DNA of 64,000 bases from Sphingomonas qomolangmaensis (GCF_024496245.1 NZ_CP101740.1:1611501-1675500), one strand, 5' to 3'. Counted from the first letter of the stretch, positions 17,419 to 27,177 are shown. Made by a program: numbers and translations. The notes: generated from the sequence alone by a model not told the origin.

Positions 17419-18165
17419 TCAGCTCCCGAGCAGTGCAGCAAGCGGCACGGCCGGGGCAAGCAACCCGGCTGCGATCGCAACGCGAGAATTGGGCACCCGC
17501 CCCCGATTGGCGACCACGATGCCAAATAGCGCCCAAGCGATGGCCCCGCCATAGATCAGCGCGCCTGTCTTCGCTGCGATTACGCTACCGAGCAGCGCAG
17601 CCGCGGCGATTAAAGCGACGCTACGTCCCGTCCCGATCGCCACGCCGCTGAACCTTAATGTGGAGGACAGGTTGACGAACGTCGCCGCAGAAATCCACCC
17701 GGAGAAGAGCTGAAACGGCGCCGCTACCAGCCAGAATGTTGCTGCATTGTGCGGTTCTGCGGCTTCGATCCGCCATACGATAGTAAGCAAAACCGCGAGC
17801 GCGGCGACGATGATCGCGACGCTGCCCCAGTCAATGTCGCGACGAGGTACGTAATATTCCCAAGCGATGTTCAGCGCGAAAACCCCGGCGGCAAGCCAAC
17901 CGATCGAGCGGAGTAGCGGGTCGTCGAGCTGCCCGGGCAATAGCTGCCAGATCCCGAATCCGAAGCACTCTAAAAAGATCAATCCCCACACCGCGAACGC
18001 CCAGTCGATCGGCACCGCCGGCGTCGACTGACGGGCCGACCTGCTAGCAATCGTCTCCGGCCACTTCCGCCAGTCAGGCCATTGCGACATCACGGCTTGG
18101 CCAATCGCGAGCAGCAGAACGGTGATAGCCCGGAAGCCGTCCGAGGAAAGGTAGAGGCTGAGCAT
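17419..18165 (-). CDS. TspO/MBR-related tryptophan-rich membrane protein
   Basis: 248 residues with about seven hydrophobic segments and the core PIDWAFAVWGLIFLECFGFG, which resembles the Trp-rich proteins related to TspO. It is longer than classical TspO (about 160 residues). Function of this longer branch is not established; porphyrin or other small-molecule binding is possible. It is divergent from the TetR gene at 18232. Confidence 0.65.
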   Translation of the reverse strand: MLSLYLSSDGFRAITVLLLAIGQAVMSQWPDWRKWPETIASRSARQSTPAVPIDWAFAVWGLIFLECFGFGIWQLLPGQLDDPLLRSIGWLAAGVFALNIAWEYYVPRRDIDWGSVAIIVAALAVLLTIVWRIEAAEPHNAATFWLVAAPFQLFSGWISAATFVNLSSTLRFSGVAIGTGRSVALIAAAALLGSVIAAKTGALIYGGAIAWALFGIVVANRGRVPNSRVAIAAGLLAPAVPLAALLGS

Positions 18166-18231
18166 CGATGATGCCTATATGTTGGATCGGACGATACAAT
18201 ACACGAGAAGATAGATTGGTTCAACTGATCC

Positions 18232-18861
18232 ATGTCTAGGGCAGTCGGAAGCCGCAACGCCGCTTACGCCCAGCGCCGCGCCGCACTGCTAGGGCGGCTG
18301 CGTGCGCGCTTGTCGGAGCGGGGTGCGTCGCTTGCGTCTTGGCGCGAGCTCGCGGCGGCCGCCGGGGTCAGCCTGTCGACGATGAGTCACTATTTCGGGC
18401 GCCGCGACGACGTGGTGCGCGCAGTCATGGAGGACGATCTGCGGCAGGGGGCCGAACCCCTTGCCACGTTGGCGCGACCGACAGGGCCTTTCTCGACTTC
18501 GATCGCGGACGCCGTTTCACATGTCGCGACGGGCCTGCGCCATGGTGTGGGCACGATGTTTTCGGTCGGGCTGACCGAGGGGCTACGTCATGCAGAGCTT
18601 GGGCCGGTATTTCTCGGGTCAGCCTTGGAGCCGACCCTTGCTGCGATAGAGGCCCGTTTGACGGCTCATATCAATGCCGGTGACATGCGCGCCGTCGATC
18701 CGCGCGGACCGGCGATCGCGCTAGTATCGCCGCTTCTGATCGCGTTCCTCCACCAGCATGAGTTGGGCGGCAGCGACGTGCGCCCACTCGACCTGGACGC
18801 ATTATGCCAGGAACACACAGCCGCGTTCGTACGGGCTTGGGGCGTTAGCTCGGCCGACTAA
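18232..18861 (+). CDS. TetR family transcriptional regulator
   Basis: 209 residues. The N-terminal helix-turn-helix (SWRELAAAAGVSLSTMSHYFGRRDDVVRAVMED) is a clear TetR type. The C-terminal ligand domain is unassigned. The 66-base gap to the divergent TspO-like/hydrolase pair makes it their likely local repressor. Confidence 0.9.
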   Translation: MSRAVGSRNAAYAQRRAALLGRLRARLSERGASLASWRELAAAAGVSLSTMSHYFGRRDDVVRAVMEDDLRQGAEPLATLARPTGPFSTSIADAVSHVATGLRHGVGTMFSVGLTEGLRHAELGPVFLGSALEPTLAAIEARLTAHINAGDMRAVDPRGPAIALVSPLLIAFLHQHELGGSDVRPLDLDALCQEHTAAFVRAWGVSSAD

Positions 18862-18919
18862 AAGCATCGCTCAGCGGATCGAAAGCATCTCCCAGCGTGC
18901 GATTCAAACTTCTTGGTGA

Positions 18920-19843
18920 TCAAGCTTGAGGCGTTTCAAGCTTTTCTAGCGTCAACGACCGCGCCAGACGAGCAATGCTTTCGCCGATCATTGCAAAGTG
19001 CTCGCCCAAGACGTTGGACTTGCGCCATGCCAGCGCTATCGAACGGTAAGCATCCCAGCCCGCGACGTCGACCACGGTCAGTCCAGCAAACCCTCCCACC
19101 TCTGACGCAAGATAGAGCTGGGGCAGGATTGCCGCCCCCAAGCCGCTTGCCGCCATTTGATGCAGGCTGTCGAGACTCGTACCCTCGTAATCCGGTGCCA
19201 GTCGCATCCCGAACTGATCAGCAATGTTCGCTATCTGACGGTGATACTGGTGGCGTTGATCGATGGACAGGACGGGCAAGCCGGCCAACTGATCGGCCGT
19301 CACCGCGCGACAACCGGCAAGGAGATGGTCCTTGGCAACGACCAAGTATAGACGCTCGCGGAACAGCGGCTCAACCTGAAATAGATGGTTCGAGATGGGC
19401 AGCGGACCTAGATAAAGGTCGATCTGCCCTTTAGCCAGATCGTCGGTCTGGTAGATCGGGATGCCTTCGCGGACATGGATGCGTAGGTCGGGCAGCGACT
19501 GATGCAGTTCGGCTATCACCGGCGACAAAAGATATGGTCCGAGCGTAGGCGTCGTTCCAAAGCGGATGGTTCCCGATACTCGGCTTCCCGCACGCCGGGC
19601 GACATGGTCGAGTTCTCGCAGGTCACGCAGGATGGCACGCGCTCGGTCGATAACCTCTCGCCCCGCTGGCGTTGGCCAAACACCGTTGGGCGACCGCTCC
19701 AACAAAGGTAGGCCGAGATCGTCTTCCAAAGTCCGAATCTGCTGGCTGAGCGTCGGCTGCGACACATTGAGGAGCAAGGCTGCTTTGGCGAACGACTGCG
19801 TGTCCGCGATCGCTACCAAATACTCCAGCTGTCTGAGCTTCAC
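18920..19843 (-). CDS. LysR family transcriptional regulator
   Basis: 307 residues. The winged HTH at the N-terminus (MKLRQLEYLVAIADTQSFAK and then VSQPTLSQQIRTLEDDLG) is typical, followed by a periplasmic-binding-protein-like effector domain. It is divergent from the poorly supported pair at 19892-20784, which would be its default target. The inducer cannot be inferred. Confidence 0.93.
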   Translation of the reverse strand: MKLRQLEYLVAIADTQSFAKAALLLNVSQPTLSQQIRTLEDDLGLPLLERSPNGVWPTPAGREVIDRARAILRDLRELDHVARRAGSRVSGTIRFGTTPTLGPYLLSPVIAELHQSLPDLRIHVREGIPIYQTDDLAKGQIDLYLGPLPISNHLFQVEPLFRERLYLVVAKDHLLAGCRAVTADQLAGLPVLSIDQRHQYHRQIANIADQFGMRLAPDYEGTSLDSLHQMAASGLGAAILPQLYLASEVGGFAGLTVVDVAGWDAYRSIALAWRKSNVLGEHFAMIGESIARLARSLTLEKLETPQA

Positions 19844-19891
19844 ACGGCGCTCCCATAGAACAGCTCTATCGATCGCTACGATACCTTTCTA

Positions 19892-20389
19892 TTGGAGCTA
19901 TCGCAATCGCTCCGGTACGTAATCGACACCAGCTCGGCGACCCCTCTACGGGCTGACACTCGGTGGAGCCCCGCGATGCTTTGCATGCCTTCCCGTACCA
20001 AGCCGGCGAGGCAGTCGCGCATCGCCGCGGGGCTTCATTCACCTTTAGCGCATGTTACGCTCGTGCTGCCCGCAGGGCGCGGCTTTTCGATCGCCGCGTG
20101 CATGGCGCTGACCGGTGATCCCCCGTCAATGCTGGTGTTTCGTAAGGAACGCGGGTCGCAGTTCGTACGAGATTTGGTCCTTGAAGGGCGGCAGGGGTCA
20201 CCATCCAAATGGATCGGGCACTGGCTGATCCGCCTGGATGCTTTGCGTGGCGGCATCGGCTGGACGAACGCATTGATCCTCGATGGGGAGCCATGTCAGC
20301 GATCCGCGCGACATATCGAAGCATTAGTCTCAGAAGGTGCCCAGGCGCACCGATCGCCCCCGGTCTTTGCTGAAGGAGGACCGCGATGA
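19892..20389 (+). pseudogene. Possible decayed flavin reductase-like gene
   Basis: An open frame of 165 residues. Segments such as FSIAACMALTGDPPSMLVF and, near the end, PPVFAEGGPR loosely recall flavin reductase domains (..SLDPPLVLV.. and PLVYFGGRYR), but the first 50 residues look non-coding and the usual core is incomplete. Its TGA overlaps the ATG of the next ORF. Either a relic or a chance frame; assignment is weak. Confidence 0.3.
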
Positions 20390-20784
20390 GCCCTATCCTG
20401 AGCGCGTTGGCCCTTTTTGTTGGAGACGGTCACGGACCCACCATCGTCATCGAAAATAGCTCGGCGCGGGCGTTGACGCTCATCGCGGCAGAGATTCCGA
20501 GCCATTACGCCCCGCTGCCGCAAACGCCCCTGCTGCCCACCGCGTCGATCCGGACGGCGAGCCGAAGGGGCAAGATATTTGTACCGCACGACCATAGCAA
20601 AACGGAGGCGGTTCGGATCCATTACGCCGATGATATTGGCAATGGTTGCGTCTTCCATGTTGCAACTGCCGATCACTCGGCAAGCTGGAAGAAGCTGAAG
20701 CCGCGGGCTGAGCGGCGGGGCAATGCGGTTTGCGAAGCCCGGACCGGCAGAACGATTACAGATTTCGTCTATGTCGTCCGATAG
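20386..20784 (+). CDS. Hypothetical protein
   Basis: 132 residues, not recognised. It begins with a short hydrophobic stretch (MSPILSALALFVGD) that could be a weak signal or anchor, followed by a mostly beta-like sequence (PTIVIENSSARALTLIAAEI) and a basic C-terminus with two Cys. It overlaps the preceding frame by 4 bases (ATGA). Composition is plausible for a real small protein. Confidence 0.4.
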   Translation: MSPILSALALFVGDGHGPTIVIENSSARALTLIAAEIPSHYAPLPQTPLLPTASIRTASRRGKIFVPHDHSKTEAVRIHYADDIGNGCVFHVATADHSASWKKLKPRAERRGNAVCEARTGRTITDFVYVVR

Positions 20785-21145
20785 GCCCCCTGTCATTGAG
20801 GGGCAGCTATTCCCGGCCGCTCTCGTGGCGACGATACGCGACGCTTCCACTCCCGATCGCAAAACCCTTTTGGCAATGGCGCGCCATTTTAGGCGGGATT
20901 TGGCCTCGGCCTATCCAACCGGCCTGTCACCCCGGACTGCTGTCCGCCTGGGATACCGGACGCTAATGGGCAATCGTCACTGATGTGCTGACGCACACCA
21001 AATTGAGCGCCTATCGATTCCGGTTGGAACGCCGGTAATCCCGCCGAATTCTCGCTCGCCGAGCACGCCGCCGACAACCCGGGAACCACGAGGCGCCAGA
21101 AGCGCCCCAGCTAACATTGTTATGCACGACGTGGCTGTTACCAAG
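20785..21145. other. Intergenic, no gene supported
   Basis: About 360 bases between the small ORF and the convergent terC. Short open frames exist but show no family resemblance. No clear terminator seen. Confidence 0.35.
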
Positions 21146-22132
21146 CTAGGCCGAGGAAACCGAAGAAGGCGTCTCGTGTGTTTTCCATAGCGACCAGCCC
21201 ACTCCGAAGGAAAGAATAGCGAAGGTAATGCCCAGTGACGCGGACGGAGGAATTTTTGCTAGCCCAAACGCATCCGCAACAAATATTTTAGAGCCAATGA
21301 ATATTAGCAATACTGCCAGTGCGTATTTAAGATAATGAAACCGGTCCACCATAGCCGCAAGTGCGAAATATAAAGCACGGAGACCCAGGATTGCGAATAT
21401 ATTCGATGTGTAAACAATGAACGGATCAGTAGTGATCGCGAAGATTGCCGGCACCGAATCAACGGCAAATATGACGTCAACAAACTCGACCATAATCAAC
21501 GCAAGGAACAGTGGCGTTATGAACCGGGATGACTTACCGGTATTGGGATCGATTTGCATCACCCAGAGGGAGTGACCGTGCAGCTTATCGGCAACGCGGA
21601 ACCGTCGCCGCACCCATCTCAGTACAGTCGAGTTGGCGATGTCGTATGGCTGATCAGCCATGACCCACATCTTGATGCCAGTGAATACAAGAAAAGCCGC
21701 GAATACGTATAGCACCCAGCTAAACTGTTCGACTATCGCAGCACCGAAACCAATTATGATACCCCGTAGCAATATGACGCCAAGGATTCCCCAAAATAGG
21801 ACACGGTGCTGATAGACGCGGGGAATTCCAAAGTAGCTGAAGATCATTGCGATGACAAACACGTTGTCCATCGCCAGGCTTTTTTCAATTACAAATCCTG
21901 TCAGATAGTTCATCCCAGCCGTCTCGCCCATGTACCACCACACCCAAGCGCCAAAGCTGGCTCCCAGTGCAATGTATCCCGCTGACAGAAATAGACTTTC
22001 GCGCACTCCGATCTCGCGCTGCTTCCTGTGCAGCACGCCGAGGTCCAGGGCGAGCAGCGTGACGACGATTCCGATGAAGGCCAGCCACATCCAGGCAGGC
22101 TTACCGAGAAAATCTAGGGCCAGGACTTCCAT
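21146..22132 (-). CDS. TerC family integral membrane protein
   Basis: 328 residues with about nine helices. Family motifs: LDLGVLHRKQREIGVRESL, EKSLAMDNVFVIAMIF (acidic residues in the membrane), and EFVDVIFAVDSVPAIFAIT. TerC/Alx proteins export manganese or contribute to tellurite resistance and metal homeostasis. No yybP-ykoY-like riboswitch structure was recognised upstream. Confidence 0.93.
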   Translation of the reverse strand: MEVLALDFLGKPAWMWLAFIGIVVTLLALDLGVLHRKQREIGVRESLFLSAGYIALGASFGAWVWWYMGETAGMNYLTGFVIEKSLAMDNVFVIAMIFSYFGIPRVYQHRVLFWGILGVILLRGIIIGFGAAIVEQFSWVLYVFAAFLVFTGIKMWVMADQPYDIANSTVLRWVRRRFRVADKLHGHSLWVMQIDPNTGKSSRFITPLFLALIMVEFVDVIFAVDSVPAIFAITTDPFIVYTSNIFAILGLRALYFALAAMVDRFHYLKYALAVLLIFIGSKIFVADAFGLAKIPPSASLGITFAILSFGVGWSLWKTHETPSSVSSA

Positions 22133-22136
22133 GGTT

Positions 22137-22406
22137 TCACCCGATCAAAACCGCGCTTGCTCGGCGGGAAGGAAATAACCCGTCCGACAAGGGTAAACTC
22201 GACCCCATTCGGTTTCGATCTCCACTTCTTACTCGCGCAAGCCTGTTGCCGCGAACTGCTTGAAGGATCTGATTGTTGCCAGCAAGTCGAAGCGTTCCCA
22301 GCCTTAGGATCCTGATCCTGCCTGTAAAGTGGGCCCGCGTCTCTCTTCGCATTTCGTCGTCGAGCTTCCAGTGAACCACGGTGATCCTGTAGAAAACGGT
22401 ATCCAT
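22137..22406 (-). CDS. Small protein, possible YdcH/DUF465-like
   Basis: 89 residues. The first half (FYRITVVHWKLDDEMRRE, then LRLGTLRLAGNNQI) has the spaced charged-helix pattern of the short YdcH family (..HxxLDxxI..LKKxKLxIKDxI). The C-terminal 35 residues look unconserved. It lies just before terC on the same strand, 4 bases away. Low certainty. Confidence 0.35.
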   Translation of the reverse strand: MDTVFYRITVVHWKLDDEMRRETRAHFTGRIRILRLGTLRLAGNNQILQAVRGNRLARVRSGDRNRMGSSLPLSDGLFPSRRASAVLIG

Positions 22407-22565
22407 CGCACATATCCAATCGAGGATGTGTCGGTCAGTGCTCCCCAGGTTCAGCTTGTTGATATACCTACGCTAGCCTTCTGCACGATTACTCAGCCGC
22501 ATTGTGCTCATCACGCACATACGGGGTACCAGGGGAGCTGATGCTCAATATTCTACGTAGGCTTT

Positions 22566-22853
22566 TCATGTCCGAACGGCCAATCGATTAACGAGCGGCT
22601 GCCAATAGAACCGGACTATGGCGATCGTCGCCTCCATCGAGCCGTGCACGGCCTCACGCTCAGCCGCTGCATCGAGCGACGACGGCGTACCGCCCGGCCG
22701 CAGGCATGGTAGCGCCCATTCGAAGGTCGGTTGCCGGCCCAGCGCCTCGATCGCGGCATCGACGCCGCGACCCCGGGTTATGCGTCGCGAAGTAGGTGGC
22801 TCGCCGACCGGCGGCTTTCGGGCCGCGAACAAGCGATCACTGCTGTGCCGCAA
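22566..22853 (-). pseudogene. Zinc-dependent alcohol dehydrogenase fragment
   Basis: Within this 95-residue frame, ITRGRGVDAAIEALGRQPTF and LPCLRPGGTPSSL match the coenzyme-domain segment of medium-chain alcohol dehydrogenases (TxGRGVDxAIEALGxxxTFExxLxxLRPGGTLSS). Both the catalytic N-terminal domain and the C-terminus are missing. A gene remnant. The remaining bases between 22407 and 22988 show nothing else. Confidence 0.6.
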
Positions 22854-22988
22854 ATGATCGGGAAGCGTGATCCAAGCCGTTCAAGCACGGTTCGGCTCCA
22901 GTGACATCTGTCACCCATCCGGCCTGACAAGCCGCACTGGCCCAAGACCGGTCTCCCGCCGATGGTGGCGCCGGCAAGGGAGTAAGCA

Positions 22989-23894
22989 ATGGGCACAGAC
23001 ACCATGGCCGTGGTCGCACGGCTCGAGCGTATATCGAAGCACTTCGAAAATCATCTGGTGCTCGACGACATCGCGCTCGAGGTCCGCGCAGGCGAAGTCA
23101 CCGCGCTGCTGGGGCCAAATGGCGCGGGCAAGACGACGTGCGTGGGCATTCTGACCGGCAGGCTTGCGCCAGCCAGCGGCCGGGTCGAGCTCTTCGGGCT
23201 CGACCCCACCCGGCCCGCGGCGCGCGCGCGCATGGGGGTCATGCTCCAGAGCGGCGGCCTGCCCGACGTGTTGACGGTATTCGAGCTCGTCACGCTGCAA
23301 TCGGGCTATTACCGATATCCGCGCGCGGTGGCGGCAACGATCGCGCTGGCGGGGCTCGAGGGGCTCGAAGCGCGCCCCGCGGGCAAGCTTTCGGGCGGGC
23401 AGCAGCGCCGGCTCCATTACGCGCTTGCGATCTGCGGCCGGCCCGACCTGCTCGTGCTCGACGAGCCGACCACCGGCCTCGACCACGAAGCGCGACGGCA
23501 GCTTTGGACGACGGTGCGCGAAGAGGCCGATGACGGCGCGGCGGTATTGCTGACCACCCATTATCTCGAAGAGGCCGATGCGCTGGCCGACCGGATCATC
23601 GTGATCGACGAGGGACGGATCATCGCCGACGACGCCCCCGCCGCGATCAAGGCGCGGGTCGCGGGTTCGACGATCCGCTGCCGCACCGCGCTGTCCGAGC
23701 GCGAGCTTGCGACACTCCCCGGCGTGCGCTCGATCGACCGGAACGGCGCCGCTGCCACACTGATGGTCGCCGACGGCGCGTCGACGGCGCGCGCGCTGCT
23801 CGGCACCGATCCCACGATCTGCGACCTTACGATCACCGCGGCTTCGCTCGAGGACGCCCTCAGCCATCTCTCCAGCATGAAAAGGGCAGCGTGA
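22989..23894 (+). CDS. ABC transporter ATP-binding protein
   Basis: 301 residues. Walker A GPNGAGKTT, Q-loop MLQSGGLPD, signature LSGGQQRR, Walker B LLVLDEPTTGLD and the H-switch TTHYLEEAD are all intact, as in the DrrA/NodI-type export ATPases. A purine-rich RBS (AAGGGAG) precedes the ATG. It overlaps its permease gene by 4 bases. Together with the following kinase and regulator it forms a four-gene operon; the exported substrate (drug, lipid or peptide) is unknown. Confidence 0.94.
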   Translation: MGTDTMAVVARLERISKHFENHLVLDDIALEVRAGEVTALLGPNGAGKTTCVGILTGRLAPASGRVELFGLDPTRPAARARMGVMLQSGGLPDVLTVFELVTLQSGYYRYPRAVAATIALAGLEGLEARPAGKLSGGQQRRLHYALAICGRPDLLVLDEPTTGLDHEARRQLWTTVREEADDGAAVLLTTHYLEEADALADRIIVIDEGRIIADDAPAAIKARVAGSTIRCRTALSERELATLPGVRSIDRNGAAATLMVADGASTARALLGTDPTICDLTITAASLEDALSHLSSMKRAA

Positions 23895-24646
23895 TGGACA
23901 CTGCGATTGCCGATCCGCTCGGCGTCTTCGGCCGCGAAAGCATCGCCGAACTGCGCAAGAGCCTTCGCCTGCCCCAGTTCACCCTGCCGACGATCATCAC
24001 CCCCGCGGTCTTCTACGGCTTGTTCGCGATCGCGCTAAACAGGGCGGGGCCCGACGCCGCGGCGTATTCACTCGCGACCTTCGGGGTGTTTGCCGCCACC
24101 GGCCCTGCCCTGTTCGGCTTCGGCGCAGGTGTCGCGGTCGAACGCGAAAACGGGCTGATCGAATTGAAGCGGGTCTCGCCGCTTCCCGCGGGCGCCTATG
24201 TCTTCGCCAAGCTGGTGGCGGCGGGCGCGATGGCGGCGATGGCGCTCGCTCTGATCTATGGACTGGCGTTGCTCGGCGGGGTCAGCCTTCGTCCCGAGCA
24301 ATGGAGCTTGCTGGTGGCGGTACACATGCTCTCGGTCGTGCCGTTCGCGTTGCTGGGCTTCGCGGTTGGTATGCGGCTCGGCTCGAAGGGGGCGATCGCT
24401 GCGGCGAACGCGCTGTATCTTGGGTTTTCGATCCTCGGCGGCCTCTGGATGCCGATCACGATCCTGCCCGGCTGGATGCAACAGATCGCGTGGGCGACGC
24501 CGTCGTTCCATCTGGGGCAGCTCGCGCTCGCGTCGATCGGCGTTCCACCGCAGGGTGCGATTTGGCTGCACCTGCTCACCCTGATCGCGATCTCGGCCGC
24601 CGCAGCTTGGTTCGCGGTGGGCGGCTGGCGGCGAAGCCCGGCTTGA
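23891..24646 (+). CDS. ABC-2 type transporter permease
   Basis: 251 residues with six predicted helices, among them TLPTIITPAVFYGLFAIAL and the conserved C-terminal loop WMPITILPGWMQ. This matches ABC-2 permeases that pair with DrrA-type ATPases. Its ATG overlaps the ATPase stop. Confidence 0.9.
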   Translation: MMDTAIADPLGVFGRESIAELRKSLRLPQFTLPTIITPAVFYGLFAIALNRAGPDAAAYSLATFGVFAATGPALFGFGAGVAVERENGLIELKRVSPLPAGAYVFAKLVAAGAMAAMALALIYGLALLGGVSLRPEQWSLLVAVHMLSVVPFALLGFAVGMRLGSKGAIAAANALYLGFSILGGLWMPITILPGWMQQIAWATPSFHLGQLALASIGVPPQGAIWLHLLTLIAISAAAAWFAVGGWRRSPA

Positions 24647-24678
24647 CCGCAGCCCAACCGCCAGCGACCATCGCCCAT

Positions 24679-25782
24679 ATGCAACCGAGCGCGACTCCAT
24701 GGGTTGGCGGCCAGCGCTGGTACCAGCGCCTGGCCGACGTTCGTGGCCCATGGATCTGGCTCGTCTATCTTCCCTTGTTCGGCGTGCCTTGGCTCGGCAA
24801 TCCGCCGGGCACGCTCGACCTGGTCGTGTCCGCCACCGGGCTGGCGCTGTTTCTAGCTCTCTACATCTACGCCGCACGCGTTTCGGGGCGGCGGATCATC
24901 GTTTCGGCGATCCTCATGATGGCGCTGGCGCTCGCGATGATCCCGTTCGGGGGCAATTGGACGGTGCTAGCGGTGTACGCGTGTGCGACGGCGGCGGAGC
25001 TGCGGCCCGCGCGCCATGCGGTGCGGCTCGTCGGCGGGCTGATGCTGGTGTCGGTCGTCGCAGTGATCGGCGGGGGCCTGCCTTGGTATGTCGCGGTGAT
25101 GGTGCCGCTGTTCGAAGCCATGGTCGTATACGGCAAGATGGCGGGGCTGGCGCTTGGTGAAAAGCATGGGGCGCTCCTGCGGGCGCAGGAGGAAGTTCGC
25201 CTGCTGGCGCGAGAGGCCGAACGCGAGCGGATCGCGCGCGATCTGCACGACCTGCTGGGACGTACGCTGACGTTGATCGCGCTCAAATCCGATCTGGCGT
25301 CGCGCCTCGCCGATACCGATCCCGCCGCGGCCAAGCGCGAGATCGACGAAGTGGCCCAGGCTGCGCGCGCCGGGCTGGCCGAGGTCCGTGCCACGGTCGC
25401 CGACATGCACCACACCGGCCTGGCGCGCGAGATCGAGGCATCGCGCGCTGCGCTGCAGACCGCGGGCGTCGCGTGCACCGTCACCGGTGAGGAACTTGCG
25501 ACCGCCGCCGCCAACAGCGCGGTGCTTGCGATGGCGCTGCGCGAGGCGATCACCAACGTCATCCGCCACGCCGCCGCGACGAGTTGCACGATCGCGCTGC
25601 AGGACGACGGAACCGCCGTCGCGCTGATCGTGTCCGACGATGGCCGAGGCGGCCAGTTTCGCGAGGGTTCGGGCCTGCGCGGCATGCGCGCTCGCCTTTC
25701 GGCGGCGGGCGGACGGCTACGCGTCGAGGCGCGTGGTAGCGGCACCCAGGTCACCGCCGCGGTGCCGGCGACAGTGGCATGA
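24679..25782 (+). CDS. Sensor histidine kinase, NarL-partner (HisKA_3) type
   Basis: 367 residues from ATG 24679. A TTG at 24643 overlapping the permease stop is an in-frame alternative that would add 12 residues. Five or so membrane helices (residues about 20-150) precede a dimerisation domain with AERERIARDLHDLLGRTL, where the His is phosphorylated, and a HATPase domain (REAITNVIRHAAAT, SDDGRGG, GSGLRGMRARL). The organisation is that of DesK-like kinases. It pairs with the following response regulator, overlapping by 4 bases, and probably controls the ABC exporter in response to a membrane signal or the exported substrate. Confidence 0.92.
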   Translation: MQPSATPWVGGQRWYQRLADVRGPWIWLVYLPLFGVPWLGNPPGTLDLVVSATGLALFLALYIYAARVSGRRIIVSAILMMALALAMIPFGGNWTVLAVYACATAAELRPARHAVRLVGGLMLVSVVAVIGGGLPWYVAVMVPLFEAMVVYGKMAGLALGEKHGALLRAQEEVRLLAREAERERIARDLHDLLGRTLTLIALKSDLASRLADTDPAAAKREIDEVAQAARAGLAEVRATVADMHHTGLAREIEASRAALQTAGVACTVTGEELATAAANSAVLAMALREAITNVIRHAAATSCTIALQDDGTAVALIVSDDGRGGQFREGSGLRGMRARLSAAGGRLRVEARGSGTQVTAAVPATVA

Positions 25783-26384
25783 TCCGCATCGTGATCGCCG
25801 AGGATCAGGCGATGGTGCTCGGTGCGCTGGCTTCGCTGCTCGCCTTGGAGCCCGACATCGCGGTGGTCGGACGCGCCCCCGACGGGGTGAAGGCGCTCGA
25901 TATGGTGCGATCGCTCGGGCCGCACGTGCTGCTGTCGGACATCGAGATGCCCGGGCTGACGGGGATCGAGGTGGCGGCGCAGCTAGCGCAGCAACGCTCG
26001 GCGACGCGGGTGCTGATCGTGACGACCTTCGGCCGCGCGGGCTATCTGCGCCGCGCGATCGACGCCGGCGTGTCGGGCTATCTGCTCAAGGACAGCCCCG
26101 CCGATCGACTGGCCGACGCGATCCGCCGCGTCGCCGCGGGCGGCCGCGTTATCGATCCGGAGCTCGCCGCCACCGCGGCGTTCGCCCCGTCGGACCCGCT
26201 TTCCGATCGTGAACGCGCGATATTGCGGCTTGCGCACGACGGCCGCTCGAATAAGGAAATCGGCCGCTCGCTCGCGCTGTCGCCAGGGACGGTACGCAAT
26301 TACCTGTCGGAGGCGGCGGCCAAGCTGGGGGCATCGAACCGGATCGAAGCCGGTCGAATCGCTCGCGATAGTGGTTGGCTTTGA
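25779..26384 (+). CDS. NarL/DesR-type response regulator
   Basis: 201 residues. The receiver domain has Asp in VLLSDIEMPGLTG and Lys in YLLKDSPADRL; the C-terminal LuxR-type HTH reads LSDRERAILRLAHDGRSNKE then LSPGTVRNYLSEAAAKLG. Final gene of the four-gene operon starting at 22989. Confidence 0.95.
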   Translation: MIRIVIAEDQAMVLGALASLLALEPDIAVVGRAPDGVKALDMVRSLGPHVLLSDIEMPGLTGIEVAAQLAQQRSATRVLIVTTFGRAGYLRRAIDAGVSGYLLKDSPADRLADAIRRVAAGGRVIDPELAATAAFAPSDPLSDRERAILRLAHDGRSNKEIGRSLALSPGTVRNYLSEAAAKLGASNRIEAGRIARDSGWL

Positions 26385-26425
26385 CCGCGCCACCTACGAG
26401 CGACGCGAGCTAGACGGATCCCGGC

Positions 26426-26608
26426 GGTACTGACAAACGAACCAGCATTTGGTTCGTTAGGGCTCCGCTCGGGAGAAGGACGCATATTCGGCGGACCGTG
26501 AACGCGATGCAGGCCCACATCAAACGGGGAATATAGAATGCTTACGAGCGCTCGAATTGGCGCTCGAACCAACCTGGATAGGTACGGTGCATTAGCTCTG
26601 ACAGTACG
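26426..26608 (-). repeat. MITE copy B
   Basis: 183 bases, inverted relative to copies C and D. Termini are GGTACTGACAAAC at the left and the complement of the other end (CTCTGACAGTAC) at the right. The middle contains the shared run GGCCTGCATCGCGTTCACGG on the minus strand. It lies just downstream of the response regulator gene. Confidence 0.8.
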
Positions 26609-26687
26609 CGTCAGCATCGTTCGCAGGCGTATCACTCGCGCCAAGCCGCGCCTCAAGCACACCAGCATCAAAGCCGGTCAAGGCAGC

Positions 26688-27177
26688 GGTGCTGTCAGTC
26701 TAAAGCGAACCGCTCGCCACACGATGCGCCTCGGTCTTTGAGCGCGGCCACCTAGCTTGCCAAGAACTGCCACTCCGCCAGTGCGGCGGAGCGTCGTTCG
26801 CGATAGGTTTGTCGATCGACGAGGTAACGTTCCAGGCTGAAGTGGTTGTGGATGTTGGCGTGGACCGACGCGAATTTGTGCAACGTCTTCATCTGCCTGA
26901 AGCGGAGCATCGCCGGCTCTCGTCGTCGGAATGGCAGGTGCGAATTCTCCGCCCGATTGTTTGCCCAGCGGCCTACCTCCTGGCGATCGCGGCAACCGAG
27001 ATCGTTCGTCGCCGCACCGTAGCTGCACAGGCCGTCGGTGGTGGTCGCGGCGGGTGAACCGCGGCGCTTGAGCGCCTGCTTCATGAAGGTCAGCGCCGCC
27101 CTCTTATCGCGGGTCTTGGTGACGTAGCTCTCGAGCTCCTCGCCCTCCCGATCGACCGCTCGCCAGAGGTAGGGACG
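26688..27177 (-). mobile_element. IS6-family element, 3' fragment with truncated transposase
   Basis: The terminal inverted repeat GGTGCTGTCAGTCTAA at 26688 and the transposase C-terminal half are present: YLWRAVDREGEELESYVTKT, then RQEVGRWANNRAENSHLPFR and AALAEWQFLAS, ending at a stop at 26752. The first 80 or so residues and the other terminus are missing; the junction to unrelated DNA is near 27177. The DDE middle Asp region survives in altered form (TTDGLCSYGAATND). Confidence 0.85.

Noticed and set aside
20723..20983. Small plus-strand frame after the hypothetical gene
   Set aside because: Overlaps the previous gene, no RBS, no family resemblance.
22133..22420. Manganese riboswitch before terC
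   Set aside because: No matching conserved loops, and a small open frame occupies the space.
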